Source of the DNA: G963556115 sp963667375
Lineage (GTDB): Bacteria > Planctomycetota > SZUA-567
Length of the DNA stretch: 64,000 nt
Assembly (NCBI GenBank): GCA_963667375.1
Contig: OY763323.1
Coordinates: 124,001 to 188,000 of the forward strand
Reading direction: 5' to 3'
The notes beneath the pieces were generated by a model. The model searched no databases. It was not told the DNA's origin and was given only the letters and a program-made list of their open reading frames with translations. Below are positions 53,315 to 62,844 of this stretch, piece after piece. Numbering within the stretch: the first letter of the stretch is position 1; each line of letters opens with the position of its first letter. The position numbers were made by a program, and so were the translations under genes.

Positions 53315-55636
53315 TTAATCTTCTATTAATGAATATGTAGTTTTCCTGCCAACGCTTACAGCTTCAATGACACCTCCATCGATCAATGCCTTGATTATTT
53401 TATTTCTTTGGATTACATTGATTTTGTGTTTGGTTTTTTGACCAAGATCACGTTGTCCGATTGTCCCACCATTTTCTTCAATCTTATTTAAAATTAGCTT
53501 CTCAATTTGCTGATCTTCATTTTCATAGAGGTTGCCTCTCAATCTACACTCTTTCATCATTACATCAGCTTCCGCAAATTCAATTCCATACTTAGCTGAT
53601 TCCAACGTAACTTTTCCAGACTTCAAACCACAAGCATGTATTAATGCAACGCGAGTTCCATTCTCACCTACTCGTGTCCACAGCGCATCAAATGGATATC
53701 CAACTTCACATGTTTTTCTTGATAGCCTTTCAAACTGCATAGCATAATAATCCCTTACTCCGCTTTCATATGGATATATCATCATTCCAGGTTTACCTGT
53801 TTTTTGCTGAATATCCTTAACATTACCTTCATTAAGAATATCGTTTCTTAATCGAGTCCAATACTTCAGACTATCTACCACAGCAGCTAAAAGCGCTTCA
53901 TTGTCATTATTAGGCATTAAAAATGAAACTTGACTGCGTCCCTCCATTAAAAAGAATCTTGGTAAAAAGCCACTAGTAATCGATTCTGTTGATAAACCAT
54001 CATAAAGTGATTCTGCAACGGTGCACCCATACAAACTATAACAGGGAGAATAAATTGTTCTGTCACTGTGACTAATAGCCCCAGATGATCGAAATGCTTT
54101 TTTATTTGAAGAATAAAGGCGCAATAACTCTTTTAACATCCCTTGCAAATGATGATTTCTCTTTCCACCAGTTTTCAGCGTTTTCAAATACTCACCAATT
54201 TCATCTATCATTGAATAACAACATGGCTTTTCTGCGATAGCCCTAATTAATGCGCTGTCTGAAACAAAAGTTGGGTTGGTAAATAAATCACCCAAACCTG
54301 CTTTTTCGAAAATCTCTTCTATTGCATCAAGGGCACGATCTTTACCCTGCCCAGTCGGCGCTATACCAATAGCGTACATATTGGTCATTGTTCGAAATTC
54401 ATCACATACAACCCGCCCAACAACCTGCCCCATCGAAACAATAGCGGCCATCAACGAAAGCTCTGGCTGCAGCTTATATGCACCTGCATTAATATAATCA
54501 CACATCAACTGCAATGTTCCACCTGGGTTAAGAAACTTGCGGAATGCGACCTCATAAGATTTTGTTCTACCTTGTTTTTTCTTCTCAACTTTTATTTCCG
54601 GCTCAGCCTCTGGTGTATTGCTAAATTCTGCTGGAAGCTGCACACTATCAACTTTGATATCATTATTAAGCTTATTGCCAGTTTCTTTCTTTGCATGCTT
54701 TCTTGCACTTTCAAGAATACGAGCTAATTCTGTACTAGATTCACTTTGAATTGGAGGATTGTTCCGACCACTATCCCACGCTGAAAGAATTCCGAGAGCC
54801 TCGCTAGCCTCAAGCTGATAATCATTGACTAGAACACAAGCAAGTCGATACGCTTGATTATTTCGACCTCCTTTAGGTGATCCAGGAAGCGAGTCAGCAT
54901 AAGCTCTAGCTCTAATCATTGTGTTATCTGAAGTACTGCCGCTCCAGGCAATGCTCTTATTTGGTGTTGCAGATGAAGGCTTTGTTTCATTTGGTAATTC
55001 CTCTGGGACAAGGGCATTAAGCTTTTTAAATGAATAGACACAATTAGGATCAGCATACACAATTTTTGCGTATACTTCTTCGTTTGAATCTTTCATATTT
55101 CGGAAACCAGGCAAACGTAAAACACGCTCACTGTTTGCCGCGCCTCTATCAGCTCCGACAAAAGTTGTAAATCTCTTTAAAAAAAGAGTAAAGCTGTCAT
55201 CATCCTTAGGGTTATCAGGATGTACGATTTCATAACATCTATCAAGCTTCCAAAATAAATGTAGCCCATGTCCTGTTTCTACAGCCATAGAAGGTGGAGG
55301 AAATTTTTTATTGCTTATATGTACAAAGGCGTCATCAAATGACGAAACGACTTTATGCTTATAGTCAAAATCACACCATATAACACGAGCAAGTTCAATA
55401 TTAACATTCTGAGTCACTCCAACGCGTGGACGTGGCAATATACCAGCGTAGACATTTGCTCCAGCCTTATTCTCTGACAACATTCTTTCAATACGTTTAG
55501 GATCTAAAAGGTCTATTGCTTTTACCCATTCATTCAAACCCTTGCCTAATGGTAATGGTCTGAGTTCGATTATATCTTCTTCACTCCAAGCGACATGGAT
55601 ATACTGCTGAAGTTCATTTTTAATATTCTCTATCAC
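53315..55636 (-). CDS. Replicative primase-helicase (PrimPol-like plus DUF3987-type ATPase)
   Basis: 773 aa. N-terminal part has WCDFD (87-91, metal-binding Asp pair) and VETGHGLHLFWKL, typical of primase-polymerase (AEP/RepB-like) domains. The middle has a DUF3987-type P-loop (IAPTGQGKDRAL) and Walker B-like YSMIDEIGEYL. The C-terminus (GGTIGQRDLGQKTKHKI) is a winged helix. It should prime and unwind phage DNA. Unlike T7 gp4 it is not a DnaB-type helicase. Confidence 0.82.
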   Translation of the reverse strand: MIENIKNELQQYIHVAWSEEDIIELRPLPLGKGLNEWVKAIDLLDPKRIERMLSENKAGANVYAGILPRPRVGVTQNVNIELARVIWCDFDYKHKVVSSFDDAFVHISNKKFPPPSMAVETGHGLHLFWKLDRCYEIVHPDNPKDDDSFTLFLKRFTTFVGADRGAANSERVLRLPGFRNMKDSNEEVYAKIVYADPNCVYSFKKLNALVPEELPNETKPSSATPNKSIAWSGSTSDNTMIRARAYADSLPGSPKGGRNNQAYRLACVLVNDYQLEASEALGILSAWDSGRNNPPIQSESSTELARILESARKHAKKETGNKLNNDIKVDSVQLPAEFSNTPEAEPEIKVEKKKQGRTKSYEVAFRKFLNPGGTLQLMCDYINAGAYKLQPELSLMAAIVSMGQVVGRVVCDEFRTMTNMYAIGIAPTGQGKDRALDAIEEIFEKAGLGDLFTNPTFVSDSALIRAIAEKPCCYSMIDEIGEYLKTLKTGGKRNHHLQGMLKELLRLYSSNKKAFRSSGAISHSDRTIYSPCYSLYGCTVAESLYDGLSTESITSGFLPRFFLMEGRSQVSFLMPNNDNEALLAAVVDSLKYWTRLRNDILNEGNVKDIQQKTGKPGMMIYPYESGVRDYYAMQFERLSRKTCEVGYPFDALWTRVGENGTRVALIHACGLKSGKVTLESAKYGIEFAEADVMMKECRLRGNLYENEDQQIEKLILNKIEENGGTIGQRDLGQKTKHKINVIQRNKIIKALIDGGVIEAVSVGRKTTYSLIED

Positions 55637-55652
55637 ACTTTCCCCTTAGTGC

Positions 55653-57470
55653 CTAAAACGGTATATCGTCACTACCAAACCAATTACCACCAGGCAATGC
55701 AGCCATTGCTGATTCTACCAACTCCACTTTTAATGCCTCATCCTTCGCATGAACTTCAGACAGGATATTAGCCGCCTCATCAGCTTTTAAAGGCGCTTCA
55801 TACTCATGCCCTATAATGCTGTTAGGGTATCGTTCTCCTGCAACATGCTTAATAACAAGCGTTGTTGTTTTAGGAAGAATCCCTGCGTTACATAATGCCA
55901 CGGCATCCTCAATATTCTTTGGACAACTCACTAATGGGCATCTATCTCCCCACCATCTCTTCGCGCCCTGCCATGCAGGGCCTTCATGTTCAAAGCAAAT
56001 ATATTCGCTATATCTTTCTGTGACACTAACCTCATACCTAACTTCCATTGTTCGAGGATATGTCAAATCATTTTCAAAACCTTTTTTATAATGAACATAA
56101 AAAGAAGTACTAATAACTTTTACTTCAAACTTTGTAATTTCACCAGACATAGCACCTGCCTTAGATGCTTCCAAAAGAAGATCTATAGATTCTCGTGAAA
56201 ATTCAAAATTACATTCAGGACACAAAACTGTAGAGGCAGAAATATATAAACCACACTGAGGACAATCCTTCATTGGTGCTTCCCCAGAGCCTTTTTTCTT
56301 CAATTGTGGTGGATTGATTTTATCTACTGGGCCGTGCTCAACAATATTCCCGCCATAATCAAGCACTAAACAATATGACTTATCAGGATGAAGCCTAAAA
56401 CCCCTCCCCACCATCTGATAGAATAGTCCTGGTGACTTAGTAGCACGAAGCAATACAACACAGTCAACATTCGGCGCATCAAAGCCAGTTGTAAGAACAT
56501 CCACGTTTACCAGGTATCTTATTTTCTGATCCTTAAACTCAACAAGGTGACGCTTTCTTTCTTCTTTTTCTGTTTCACCAGTGATCAGCTCTGCTCTCTC
56601 ACCACTTTTACGTAACAGTGTTGTTATCTCTTCACCTGCTTTTACCCCTGAAGCAAAAATAAGTATAGACTTACGTACAAACCTATCGCAACGAGCAATT
56701 ACATCTGCAAGTGCTGGGACAAGCACATCTTCAAATGCTTTTTCCATTTCATGTTTTACGTAATCACCTCGAGCAACAGCCACTTTTTGCAAATCGGCTT
56801 TAACCTTACCACCATATGATTTAACAGGACACAAATATTTTTTATTTACAAGATCTATTATGCTTGTTTTATAAATACATTCGTCAAAGATCAGTTTATC
56901 ATGGTTGGCCATATTGCTTGGGTGTTTATAAATAAGGCCAGAACCAAGCCTGTACGGAGTTGCGGTAAGACCAACAATTCTAAGCTTAGGGTTTATTTCC
57001 ATAAGCTCTGAAATAAACTGCCTATACATACCATCACCATTTGCTGGTATAAGATGAGCTTCATCAACAATGAGCATCATGAAAGGCAGTAAGTCTTTCT
57101 GCTGGAAAAGATCTCCTTTACACGAACTAAATTCATTAGCACGCTTAAAGACTGATTGAATACCAGCGCATATTATTGGTTGCTCGGTATCCCTTCTATC
57201 AAGTCCTGCAGAATATATGCCTATATTTTCTGTACTTCCTAACATCTTTCCAAGAGTTTGATATGCTTGAGCAACCAATTCTTTTACATGAGTAACAACA
57301 CACACTCTATAACCCCAACGCAAGTGATCACGACAAAGTTCTGCAAGCACCGGAGTCTTGCCCCCACCTGTCGCGATCTCTATACATGGATTCCCCGTAG
57401 CAGTTCGTCCAATATAATCGTATATAGCGTTGACAGCATCTCGCTGATAATATCGTAATTCAAAAGACAT
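55653..57470 (-). CDS. SF2 DEAD/DEAH-box helicase
   Basis: 605 aa. Motif I ATGGGKT, motif II VDEAH, motif III GLTATP, motif VI QMVGRGFR. A CPQCG...CPEC zinc ribbon follows the helicase core at about residue 400, then an OB/unknown C-terminal region. COG1061/UvsW-like phage helicase for recombination or fork restart. Confidence 0.9.
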   Translation of the reverse strand: MSFELRYYQRDAVNAIYDYIGRTATGNPCIEIATGGGKTPVLAELCRDHLRWGYRVCVVTHVKELVAQAYQTLGKMLGSTENIGIYSAGLDRRDTEQPIICAGIQSVFKRANEFSSCKGDLFQQKDLLPFMMLIVDEAHLIPANGDGMYRQFISELMEINPKLRIVGLTATPYRLGSGLIYKHPSNMANHDKLIFDECIYKTSIIDLVNKKYLCPVKSYGGKVKADLQKVAVARGDYVKHEMEKAFEDVLVPALADVIARCDRFVRKSILIFASGVKAGEEITTLLRKSGERAELITGETEKEERKRHLVEFKDQKIRYLVNVDVLTTGFDAPNVDCVVLLRATKSPGLFYQMVGRGFRLHPDKSYCLVLDYGGNIVEHGPVDKINPPQLKKKGSGEAPMKDCPQCGLYISASTVLCPECNFEFSRESIDLLLEASKAGAMSGEITKFEVKVISTSFYVHYKKGFENDLTYPRTMEVRYEVSVTERYSEYICFEHEGPAWQGAKRWWGDRCPLVSCPKNIEDAVALCNAGILPKTTTLVIKHVAGERYPNSIIGHEYEAPLKADEAANILSEVHAKDEALKVELVESAMAALPGGNWFGSDDIPF

Positions 57471-57673
57471 TACACTAACTCCACTCTTTTGGTTGCCTCA
57501 ATTTTTTTATTGCTCATCTGAAGCGTCAATACTTCGTCATCATTCACAATCGCATCAGCAGCGTACTGAACTATTTGATTCAACTCGTTATAATTCCCCT
57601 GCAACTGTAACGAATCTAATGTTTCATATACTGCTCTTACATCCTCAGTCATTACTCTTCTCCTTTTAGCCAC
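57470..57673 (-). CDS. Small phage protein of unknown function (67 aa)
   Basis: Helical (VYETLDSLQLQGNYNELNQI), basic start MAKRRRVMTED. Overlaps the RusA-like gene and the helicase gene at its ends, so translationally coupled. Not recognised. Confidence 0.55.
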   Translation of the reverse strand: MAKRRRVMTEDVRAVYETLDSLQLQGNYNELNQIVQYAADAIVNDDEVLTLQMSNKKIEATKRVELV

Positions 57674-58062
57674 GCCCCAGTCTTAGCTTCTTTTGCATCA
57701 ACTTCTCTAATCTGCAAAACTACTTTGCCGATCTTTTCTGAGTCATAAAACTTATAATTCTGCGAAAATACAATAAAACTATCATCTTTCCATAATCCAC
57801 CTTTAGTACAGGAATCGTAGAGAGCCTTACAAACATTGTCTATATCCCGAGTCTTTCTATCTGGCGTATAAACATACATCTTTAATGCTATTGCCCCCTC
57901 TATAGTTGGTAGCCCACTATCAACAATTGCGCGGGCTACCAATTCTGTATATTTTTTATATTCCTTGGTGAGATACTTCTTGAGCTTGTTTTTGCCCAAT
58001 GCAACATAACCATAAAGATGATTTACAGAGGCAGGATATGGCAGCTCAATCTCGTATATCAT
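57652..58062 (-). CDS. rusA: RusA-family Holliday junction resolvase
   Basis: 136 aa with PYPASVNHLYGY near the start and the catalytic RDIDNVCKALYDSC...DD pattern (Asp ligands of RusA). It cleaves four-way junctions in phage replication or recombination. Confidence 0.9.
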   Translation of the reverse strand: MIYEIELPYPASVNHLYGYVALGKNKLKKYLTKEYKKYTELVARAIVDSGLPTIEGAIALKMYVYTPDRKTRDIDNVCKALYDSCTKGGLWKDDSFIVFSQNYKFYDSEKIGKVVLQIREVDAKEAKTGAWLKGEE

Positions 58063-58529
58063 TCAGATGCTTCTCCTGTATCTTCATAAGGATCCTCTAT
58101 TTCATCAGCTGAGTTATCATACTCAATGAACAAATCATCAGCCTCAGCAAGCTCAACACGAGTCATCTTACGATCTGTAATAACTTCACCAGTATCAAGT
58201 CGTGTTACCGTAACCGTGCCTTCATCAAAGTCCTCAATCTTCTGACATTCAATATGCCTATATTCAGCCTGAGAACTAATCTTGTTGCTAAGTTCACTAA
58301 TACATTCTTCACAAGTTTCAATCTCAGACTTGATCTGACTGTTATAAGCTTTCTTCTGGCCTTCCAGTCTCAGACACTGTTTAATTTGAGCATTCTGATC
58401 TTTAGCACACTCAATCAACTCTTCATCTGTAAGCTTACACTCAAGAAACTCCTCACTAGTACTAGTACGGATACGAGGCTGTTTAACCTCTTCCTCTGCT
58501 TCTATCATTTCTATTTCTACTTGATCCAT
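58059..58529 (-). CDS. Phage protein of unknown function (156 aa)
   Basis: Acidic, with a central coiled coil (EIETCEECISELSNKISSQA) and a small beta part (VTVTRLDTGEVITDRKM). Lies among recombination genes; possibly a RecT-like accessory protein, but not recognised. Confidence 0.6.
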   Translation of the reverse strand: MDQVEIEMIEAEEEVKQPRIRTSTSEEFLECKLTDEELIECAKDQNAQIKQCLRLEGQKKAYNSQIKSEIETCEECISELSNKISSQAEYRHIECQKIEDFDEGTVTVTRLDTGEVITDRKMTRVELAEADDLFIEYDNSADEIEDPYEDTGEASE

Positions 58530-58576
58530 TTCACTTCCCCTTTATTGTTTAAACAACCATTCTTCTCAGACCATTA

Positions 58577-59074
58577 TTAATATGGACACAGTGCCTGTTG
58601 CTGTGACTGCTTATTCTGCATACCCTGCTGTTGTGACTGCTGTGGCTGATTGTTAGGTACACCAACTGCAAAAAAGTCTTTAATAACATTATGCCGACTT
58701 TTTGTTCCATCATTCTTTTGGTACTCTTCCACAACAACCTTGATATCAATAGGGATATTGTGTAAATCTTCAGTATTAGACACCCGACCAGAAGTAGTGC
58801 CCAACCTCTGTAGGATGAGTTCATAACGCTGCATTGAAATACGAACAGCTTCTGAACTTGGGTTCCAAAGATTAAGATTATCAAAAATACTAGTACCTGC
58901 ATGCCCCCCAGTCTGAACAGTAAATTTAAAACTAAGATAACTGCCGGTACCTGATTTAGTATCCTTCTTAGAACTATCAGTAATAACTGCACGATACACG
59001 CCCTCTGGTAACAATGGGAAATCACCAAGACTTGCGCTTTCTGGAGCCACATTAATATCACTTACATCTGCCAT
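58577..59074 (-). CDS. DUF669-family protein, probable single-strand DNA-binding partner
   Basis: 165 aa. LLPEGVYRAVITDSSKKDTK and SYLSFKFTVQTGGHAG match the DUF669 pattern, which accompanies Sak4-type ATPases in phages and is thought to act as an SSB. The C-terminus is Gln-rich (QPQQSQQQGMQ). Confidence 0.8.
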   Translation of the reverse strand: MADVSDINVAPESASLGDFPLLPEGVYRAVITDSSKKDTKSGTGSYLSFKFTVQTGGHAGTSIFDNLNLWNPSSEAVRISMQRYELILQRLGTTSGRVSNTEDLHNIPIDIKVVVEEYQKNDGTKSRHNVIKDFFAVGVPNNQPQQSQQQGMQNKQSQQQALCPY

Positions 59075-59127
59075 TTCAACTTCCTCCGTATAAACTAATT
59101 AAAAAAATATAAACATACTTCTAATGA

Positions 59128-59967
59128 CTATTTAAATACTGATGAGTTACAGAACTCATTCCAAAATATGCTGAAATCTGAATACCCTTGATCACCCATA
59201 GGAATCTCTGGCGGCAGACTATACCGATTCTTTGCATTGAATGCAGCTTGCTTAGTGGTATAGATCATGCGTTTACCTATACCTGATACAACTGTTCTTG
59301 TTCTATTAAAACCTTCATCTTCAGTCTTGGTAAACTGCTGATACTTACAAAACAATACACAATCAGCCCATTCCATAATAGTTCGCTGAATTCCTATACC
59401 CTTACCATTTACATGCAACTTCGGGGCATAATTATCATAACTACTGCCGTCTGGATCTTCTATCTTTTGAATAGCTGCATGTCCCAATAATACAACCATA
59501 ATCCCCTTATCAATTAAGCGATCAAACTTACTAAGTAAATCTTCCCAGATTGGCATTGCAGCTTTATACCCTGTTCCATATGAAAGATCTTTAATTGATT
59601 TAATATTATGTTTCTCACAAATATATTGATTTAACCACGTCTCTAGCCAACCTAATGAATCAAGAATCATCATGCCATAATCGTGTTTCTCATTAAGTAA
59701 CGAATTAATATATCTATCTACTTCCTGATAACTCTTTGCCTGCGGAAACTTGGCGCACTTTATCTGATTCACACCGTCCTCAGTCGGAATAAATATAGGA
59801 TTACGACCACAATCCTGTGCGCTGGCAGCCCAGCTTGACTTACCAATACCCTCTACTCCATACAACAGAATTCTTGGCGGCTTCTTTACCACTTCATTAC
59901 TTACTAGATTAAGTGGGTTGTCTGCCTTTGCCTGCGCTTCTTCAACTCCTTCAAATGTTGCACTCAT
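59128..59967 (-). CDS. Sak4-like RecA-fold ATPase (phage recombination)
   Basis: 279 aa. Walker A GVEGIGKSS, Walker B GMMILDS, C-terminal RecA-type core. AAA_24/Sak4 proteins anneal single strands with DUF669-type SSBs, and a DUF669 gene follows directly. GGAGAT before ATG. Confidence 0.85.
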   Translation of the reverse strand: MSATFEGVEEAQAKADNPLNLVSNEVVKKPPRILLYGVEGIGKSSWAASAQDCGRNPIFIPTEDGVNQIKCAKFPQAKSYQEVDRYINSLLNEKHDYGMMILDSLGWLETWLNQYICEKHNIKSIKDLSYGTGYKAAMPIWEDLLSKFDRLIDKGIMVVLLGHAAIQKIEDPDGSSYDNYAPKLHVNGKGIGIQRTIMEWADCVLFCKYQQFTKTEDEGFNRTRTVVSGIGKRMIYTTKQAAFNAKNRYSLPPEIPMGDQGYSDFSIFWNEFCNSSVFK

Positions 59968-60445
59968 TATTTATCATCTCCTTATAAAATACCATCCAAT
60001 GTGTTTTAAGGTTTCGTGTTGTTCGTTGTCCAAAAATGGGCTTCTGTGAAAAGCATTCAAGAATTGTTTTGATCTTAATATGAACTTCATTCCATTTAAA
60101 AATTAAAGTTCCACCAGGCGCCAACACTCTCCAGCATTCATCAAAACCTATTTTAAGATCCTCTTTCCATGTATTCTTATCAAGCTTGCCATATGTCTTA
60201 TATACCCACGAACGTTTGCCGGCATTTTTAAGATGTGGTGGATCAAAGACAATAAGATTAAAACTATTGTTTTCAAAAGGCATCTTTCGAAAATCCATTA
60301 AAATATCAGGGTGAATTTCGAGTCTTCTACCATCACAGAGGTTGCATACTTCGTCTCTTATATCTCCAAAAACAACCGCAGAATTGTTTTTATCAAAATG
60401 AAATTTTTTAGAACCACAGCATGGATCTAGGACTTCCGCGCACAT
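59951..60445 (-). CDS. Class I SAM-dependent methyltransferase, probable DNA methylase
   Basis: 164 aa. Motif I VLDPCCGSKKF, motif IV IVFDPPHL (a DPPY-type catalytic motif with H), then VLAPGGTLIFKW. The DPPH motif suggests an N6-adenine or N4-cytosine methylase. No target-recognition domain is visible. It may protect phage DNA. Confidence 0.78.
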   Translation of the reverse strand: MCAEVLDPCCGSKKFHFDKNNSAVVFGDIRDEVCNLCDGRRLEIHPDILMDFRKMPFENNSFNLIVFDPPHLKNAGKRSWVYKTYGKLDKNTWKEDLKIGFDECWRVLAPGGTLIFKWNEVHIKIKTILECFSQKPIFGQRTTRNLKTHWMVFYKEMINNECNI

Positions 60446-60446
60446 C

Positions 60447-60965
60447 TTACTTAATCCTCAGGCTTGTACCGCGCTCACCAAGCTCACAGCCGTACACATG
60501 CTCTCCAGCCTCAAGCTTTTTTCTGATCGCATCGTTATCTACCATAATCTCTGTACGTGTAAGCTCTACCGGCAACTCATCAACCCGTGCACGTACAAAC
60601 AACGGTGCCAACCCTCCATTTCGAGCAACACTCACCCGAAAGCGTGGTGTCTCAACCTTACTCCGCCCTATCTTCTGTAAGATATATTTCAAATGCTCTT
60701 TCAAGTTCTTAGCATTATTCTCATCTGTCTGCGCCAGAGCATTCATACGCTTTGCTTCACTCTTACGCATTGCCGCCCGGTTCAACCATTCAGAAATAAG
60801 CGCCGCACTGTTATCCACCTTGGTAGTGAATGCCTCTTCATTCTCTGTTGCAAACTCGCAGATAATAGCCTGGACCTGAGGATCATCCCAATCGATATCA
60901 CCATCAGCCAGTAAATCATCCAATGCCAGCATATCATCACTTATCTCAATACTTGTCTTTTTCAT
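60447..60965 (-). CDS. Siphovirus Gp157-like protein
   Basis: 172 aa. The helical N-terminal part (AALISEWLNRAAMRKSEAKR) and the C-terminal ETPRFRVSVARNGG match the Gp157 family, often next to Sak/SSB genes and linked in some phages to resistance to superinfection. Confidence 0.8.
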   Translation of the reverse strand: MKKTSIEISDDMLALDDLLADGDIDWDDPQVQAIICEFATENEEAFTTKVDNSAALISEWLNRAAMRKSEAKRMNALAQTDENNAKNLKEHLKYILQKIGRSKVETPRFRVSVARNGGLAPLFVRARVDELPVELTRTEIMVDNDAIRKKLEAGEHVYGCELGERGTSLRIK

Positions 60966-60974
60966 AATATCTCC

Positions 60975-61049
60975 TTATATGTACGCGACTATGCCTGAAA
61001 GAACTCCATATACAGCCAACGCACTATAGATATAAATTAAATAAACCAT
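60975..61049 (-). CDS. 24-residue membrane micropeptide
   Basis: MVYLIYIYSALAVYGVLSGI ending VAYI and TAA. ATG overlaps the TAA of the preceding gene (TAATG), with GGAGAG six bases upstream. One hydrophobic helix with no charged residue. Coupling and position in the operon support translation. Confidence 0.45.
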   Translation of the reverse strand: MVYLIYIYSALAVYGVLSGIVAYI

Positions 61050-61294
61050 TAGACTCTCCGGTTTGAATAGTTCTTCTCCATGCCCTTGAGAATTAAATCT
61101 ATCCTGAAAAGACGATTACCACCGGGGATTTCTAATACGGAACCATTAGGAAATCTCTTTTGCCGCGCCCAATTATCAATCGTACGTCTATCTTTACGCA
61201 GTAACTCAGCGACTTCAGCATTTGTTGCCAACATTCCTTTTAATTCTTCTATTAGCTGATTAAATCTGTCAGAACTAAGCTTCTTACTTTCCAT
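61049..61294 (-). CDS. Small helix-turn-helix DNA-binding protein (excisionase-like)
   Basis: 81 aa with NAEVAELLRKDRRTIDNWAR and FRIDLILKGM, an HTH-17/MerR-like fold. Paralogous in outline to the next protein upstream. Candidate early regulator or Xis. Confidence 0.7.
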   Translation of the reverse strand: MESKKLSSDRFNQLIEELKGMLATNAEVAELLRKDRRTIDNWARQKRFPNGSVLEIPGGNRLFRIDLILKGMEKNYSNRRV

Positions 61295-61318
61295 AGCATC
61301 TCCTTAAATTTAATAGAA

Positions 61319-61558
61319 TTAGCCAATCCTTCCGCCACGAGCTACCACCAAAGGTGATTGCCGATATTTTTTATCGCTACGTTTCCCCTCCTCAAGAATC
61401 ATTTCAAGGTCATAACGTTTCATGCTCCCAAATCGGTAGACGCTTCCTTCAGGAAATACCCCAGCCTGAGTTTTTCGACATATAGTCGCCTCACTACACT
61501 TCAATGCAGCAGCCAGTTCCTGAGCCGTAGCTAAATCGACAATCTCTTTGTTATTCAT
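61319..61558 (-). CDS. Small helix-turn-helix DNA-binding protein (excisionase-like)
   Basis: 79 aa. TAQELAAALKCSEATICRKT and GSMKRYDLEMILEEG repeat the plan of the 61049 protein (HTH, then GSV...R..DL-IL). Together they look like a tandem duplication in the early region. Confidence 0.7.
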   Translation of the reverse strand: MNNKEIVDLATAQELAAALKCSEATICRKTQAGVFPEGSVYRFGSMKRYDLEMILEEGKRSDKKYRQSPLVVARGGRIG

Positions 61559-61705
61559 TCTTCATCACCTTTTATAACTTGACATAAACCGATATGCCTG
61601 CTACGATTTACCTATTGATGTAATTCCAATCCCGTCTGCTGTTTCTTTGAGGAATATCTAGTATTGCCCATACTTATCTTACCCTCTTGAAATAGCAGAC
61701 CTTGT

Positions 61706-62329
61706 TTAAACATAGAACAAAGCCGTCTGACTACTGCCATCAAGATACAACTGCGGACCCGATGGTGCTTTTCCCTTTCTCTGTGATCTCGGGTAACTTC
61801 TAACTATCTCAGTCCTTGGTAACCCGTTTATCCGACTTAAAGTACCATAAGATACATCAGGCGAAACCAAGTTATGATCATGTTCCAAAATTTCACGTGC
61901 CCTTCGTTCCTTATAATACTGCTCAAGAAATTCTTCAGAAGCGAGTGGATTGCGTGTCGTACAAATCGCTATGCCTTTATGCCAATATTCATACAAGGCT
62001 TCTGCACACTCTGCTTGGTAGACTTCTACCTTCGCTCTTACTTGACTGTTCTCTATTTTGTTAGGATTAATGTTCGCCAACCACAAATCGAGCTTATGAA
62101 GTGGGATGCATAACATTTCTTGCTCACGCTCCCTAGAATCACGCATCACCATTATGGTGACACCATACTTTTTCTTCTGATTTACAAGTTTTCTGTGTTG
62201 AGGCTGCCATGTCACACACATACCATCACACACAGGCTTGGCTGCTACATATTTTTTACCATCCTTTATAGCCGCCATTAACTCCTGTCCATGAAACTCA
62301 ACTACTTCTGCTTTTACAATCTCATTCAT
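61706..62329 (-). CDS. Phage antirepressor (P22_AR_N type)
   Basis: 207 aa. N-terminal P22 Ant-like region: LMAAIKDGKKYVAAKPVCDG, CIPLHKLDLWLANIN and EVYQAECAEALYEYWHKGIA. The C-terminal part is basic. It is the first gene of the leftward early unit and probably inactivates the repressor or relieves repression. Confidence 0.88.
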   Translation of the reverse strand: MNEIVKAEVVEFHGQELMAAIKDGKKYVAAKPVCDGMCVTWQPQHRKLVNQKKKYGVTIMVMRDSREREQEMLCIPLHKLDLWLANINPNKIENSQVRAKVEVYQAECAEALYEYWHKGIAICTTRNPLASEEFLEQYYKERRAREILEHDHNLVSPDVSYGTLSRINGLPRTEIVRSYPRSQRKGKAPSGPQLYLDGSSQTALFYV

Positions 62330-62686
62330 TCTCCTTTACTCCTTTTAAAAAGAAGACCCCGCTCTAACTGGTGCGGCAGCTAGGCGGGGCCTTATGGGCT
62401 GCATAAACCAGCCCCAATATATTAATCCCATAATCCGCACATTGTTTAATTTCTAATTTATCTTGAGTACGCTTCTGAAACCTGCCTTTGACGATCATCT
62501 CCGGTCAGTCAGTTCCGCCACCTCTTAATTTCTCCAAGTACACTCTTGGTCTGCATCAGAAGCTCATCCTCAGTCAGCCAACTCTGCCACCTCAAAGAAA
62601 CTTTTTACTCAGTCAGTGCTACCACTACTTGCTTGATCAGGGCTTATGTGGTAGCATTAACTAATATTTTTGAAAGAACAATAAGA

Positions 62687-62705
62687 AACGAACATGAATT
62701 TCGTT
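62687..62705. promoter_or_regulatory. Palindrome, candidate repressor operator
   Basis: AACGAACATGAATTTCGTT: perfect 6-bp arms AACGAA/TTCGTT with a 7-nt centre, about 60 bp downstream of the leftward start site. Confidence 0.5.
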
Positions 62706-62774
62706 AATATCAACTAAGACCAGAAAGTTGCTTTTTTGACTTAAGTTACCTTCTCGCTTGTTCGATATATTCAA

Positions 62775-62803
62775 AGTATACTATTAGATATTTTCTAAGT
62801 CAA
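62775..62803 (-). promoter_or_regulatory. Leftward early promoter
   Basis: Minus strand TTGACT (62803-62798), 17-bp spacer and TATACT (62780-62775). Near-consensus host promoter for the early unit, overlapping the region just upstream of the repressor gene. Confidence 0.7.
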
Positions 62804-62844
62804 CAAAACATTTATTGGATTTTTTCATAGAAGGATGCAAGTAT

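Larger units (their letters stand above)
62330..62844. promoter_or_regulatory. Lysis/lysogeny control region
   Basis: 515-bp spacer between antirepressor and repressor. It holds a leftward promoter (62775-62803), a palindrome AACGAA-N7-TTCGTT (62687-62705) and three CAGTCAG repeats (62505-62618). A hairpin of CCCCGC/GCGGGG arms (about 62355-62382) lies in the leader of the early unit. The leader is unusually long, about 440 nt, which allows attenuation. Confidence 0.55.
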
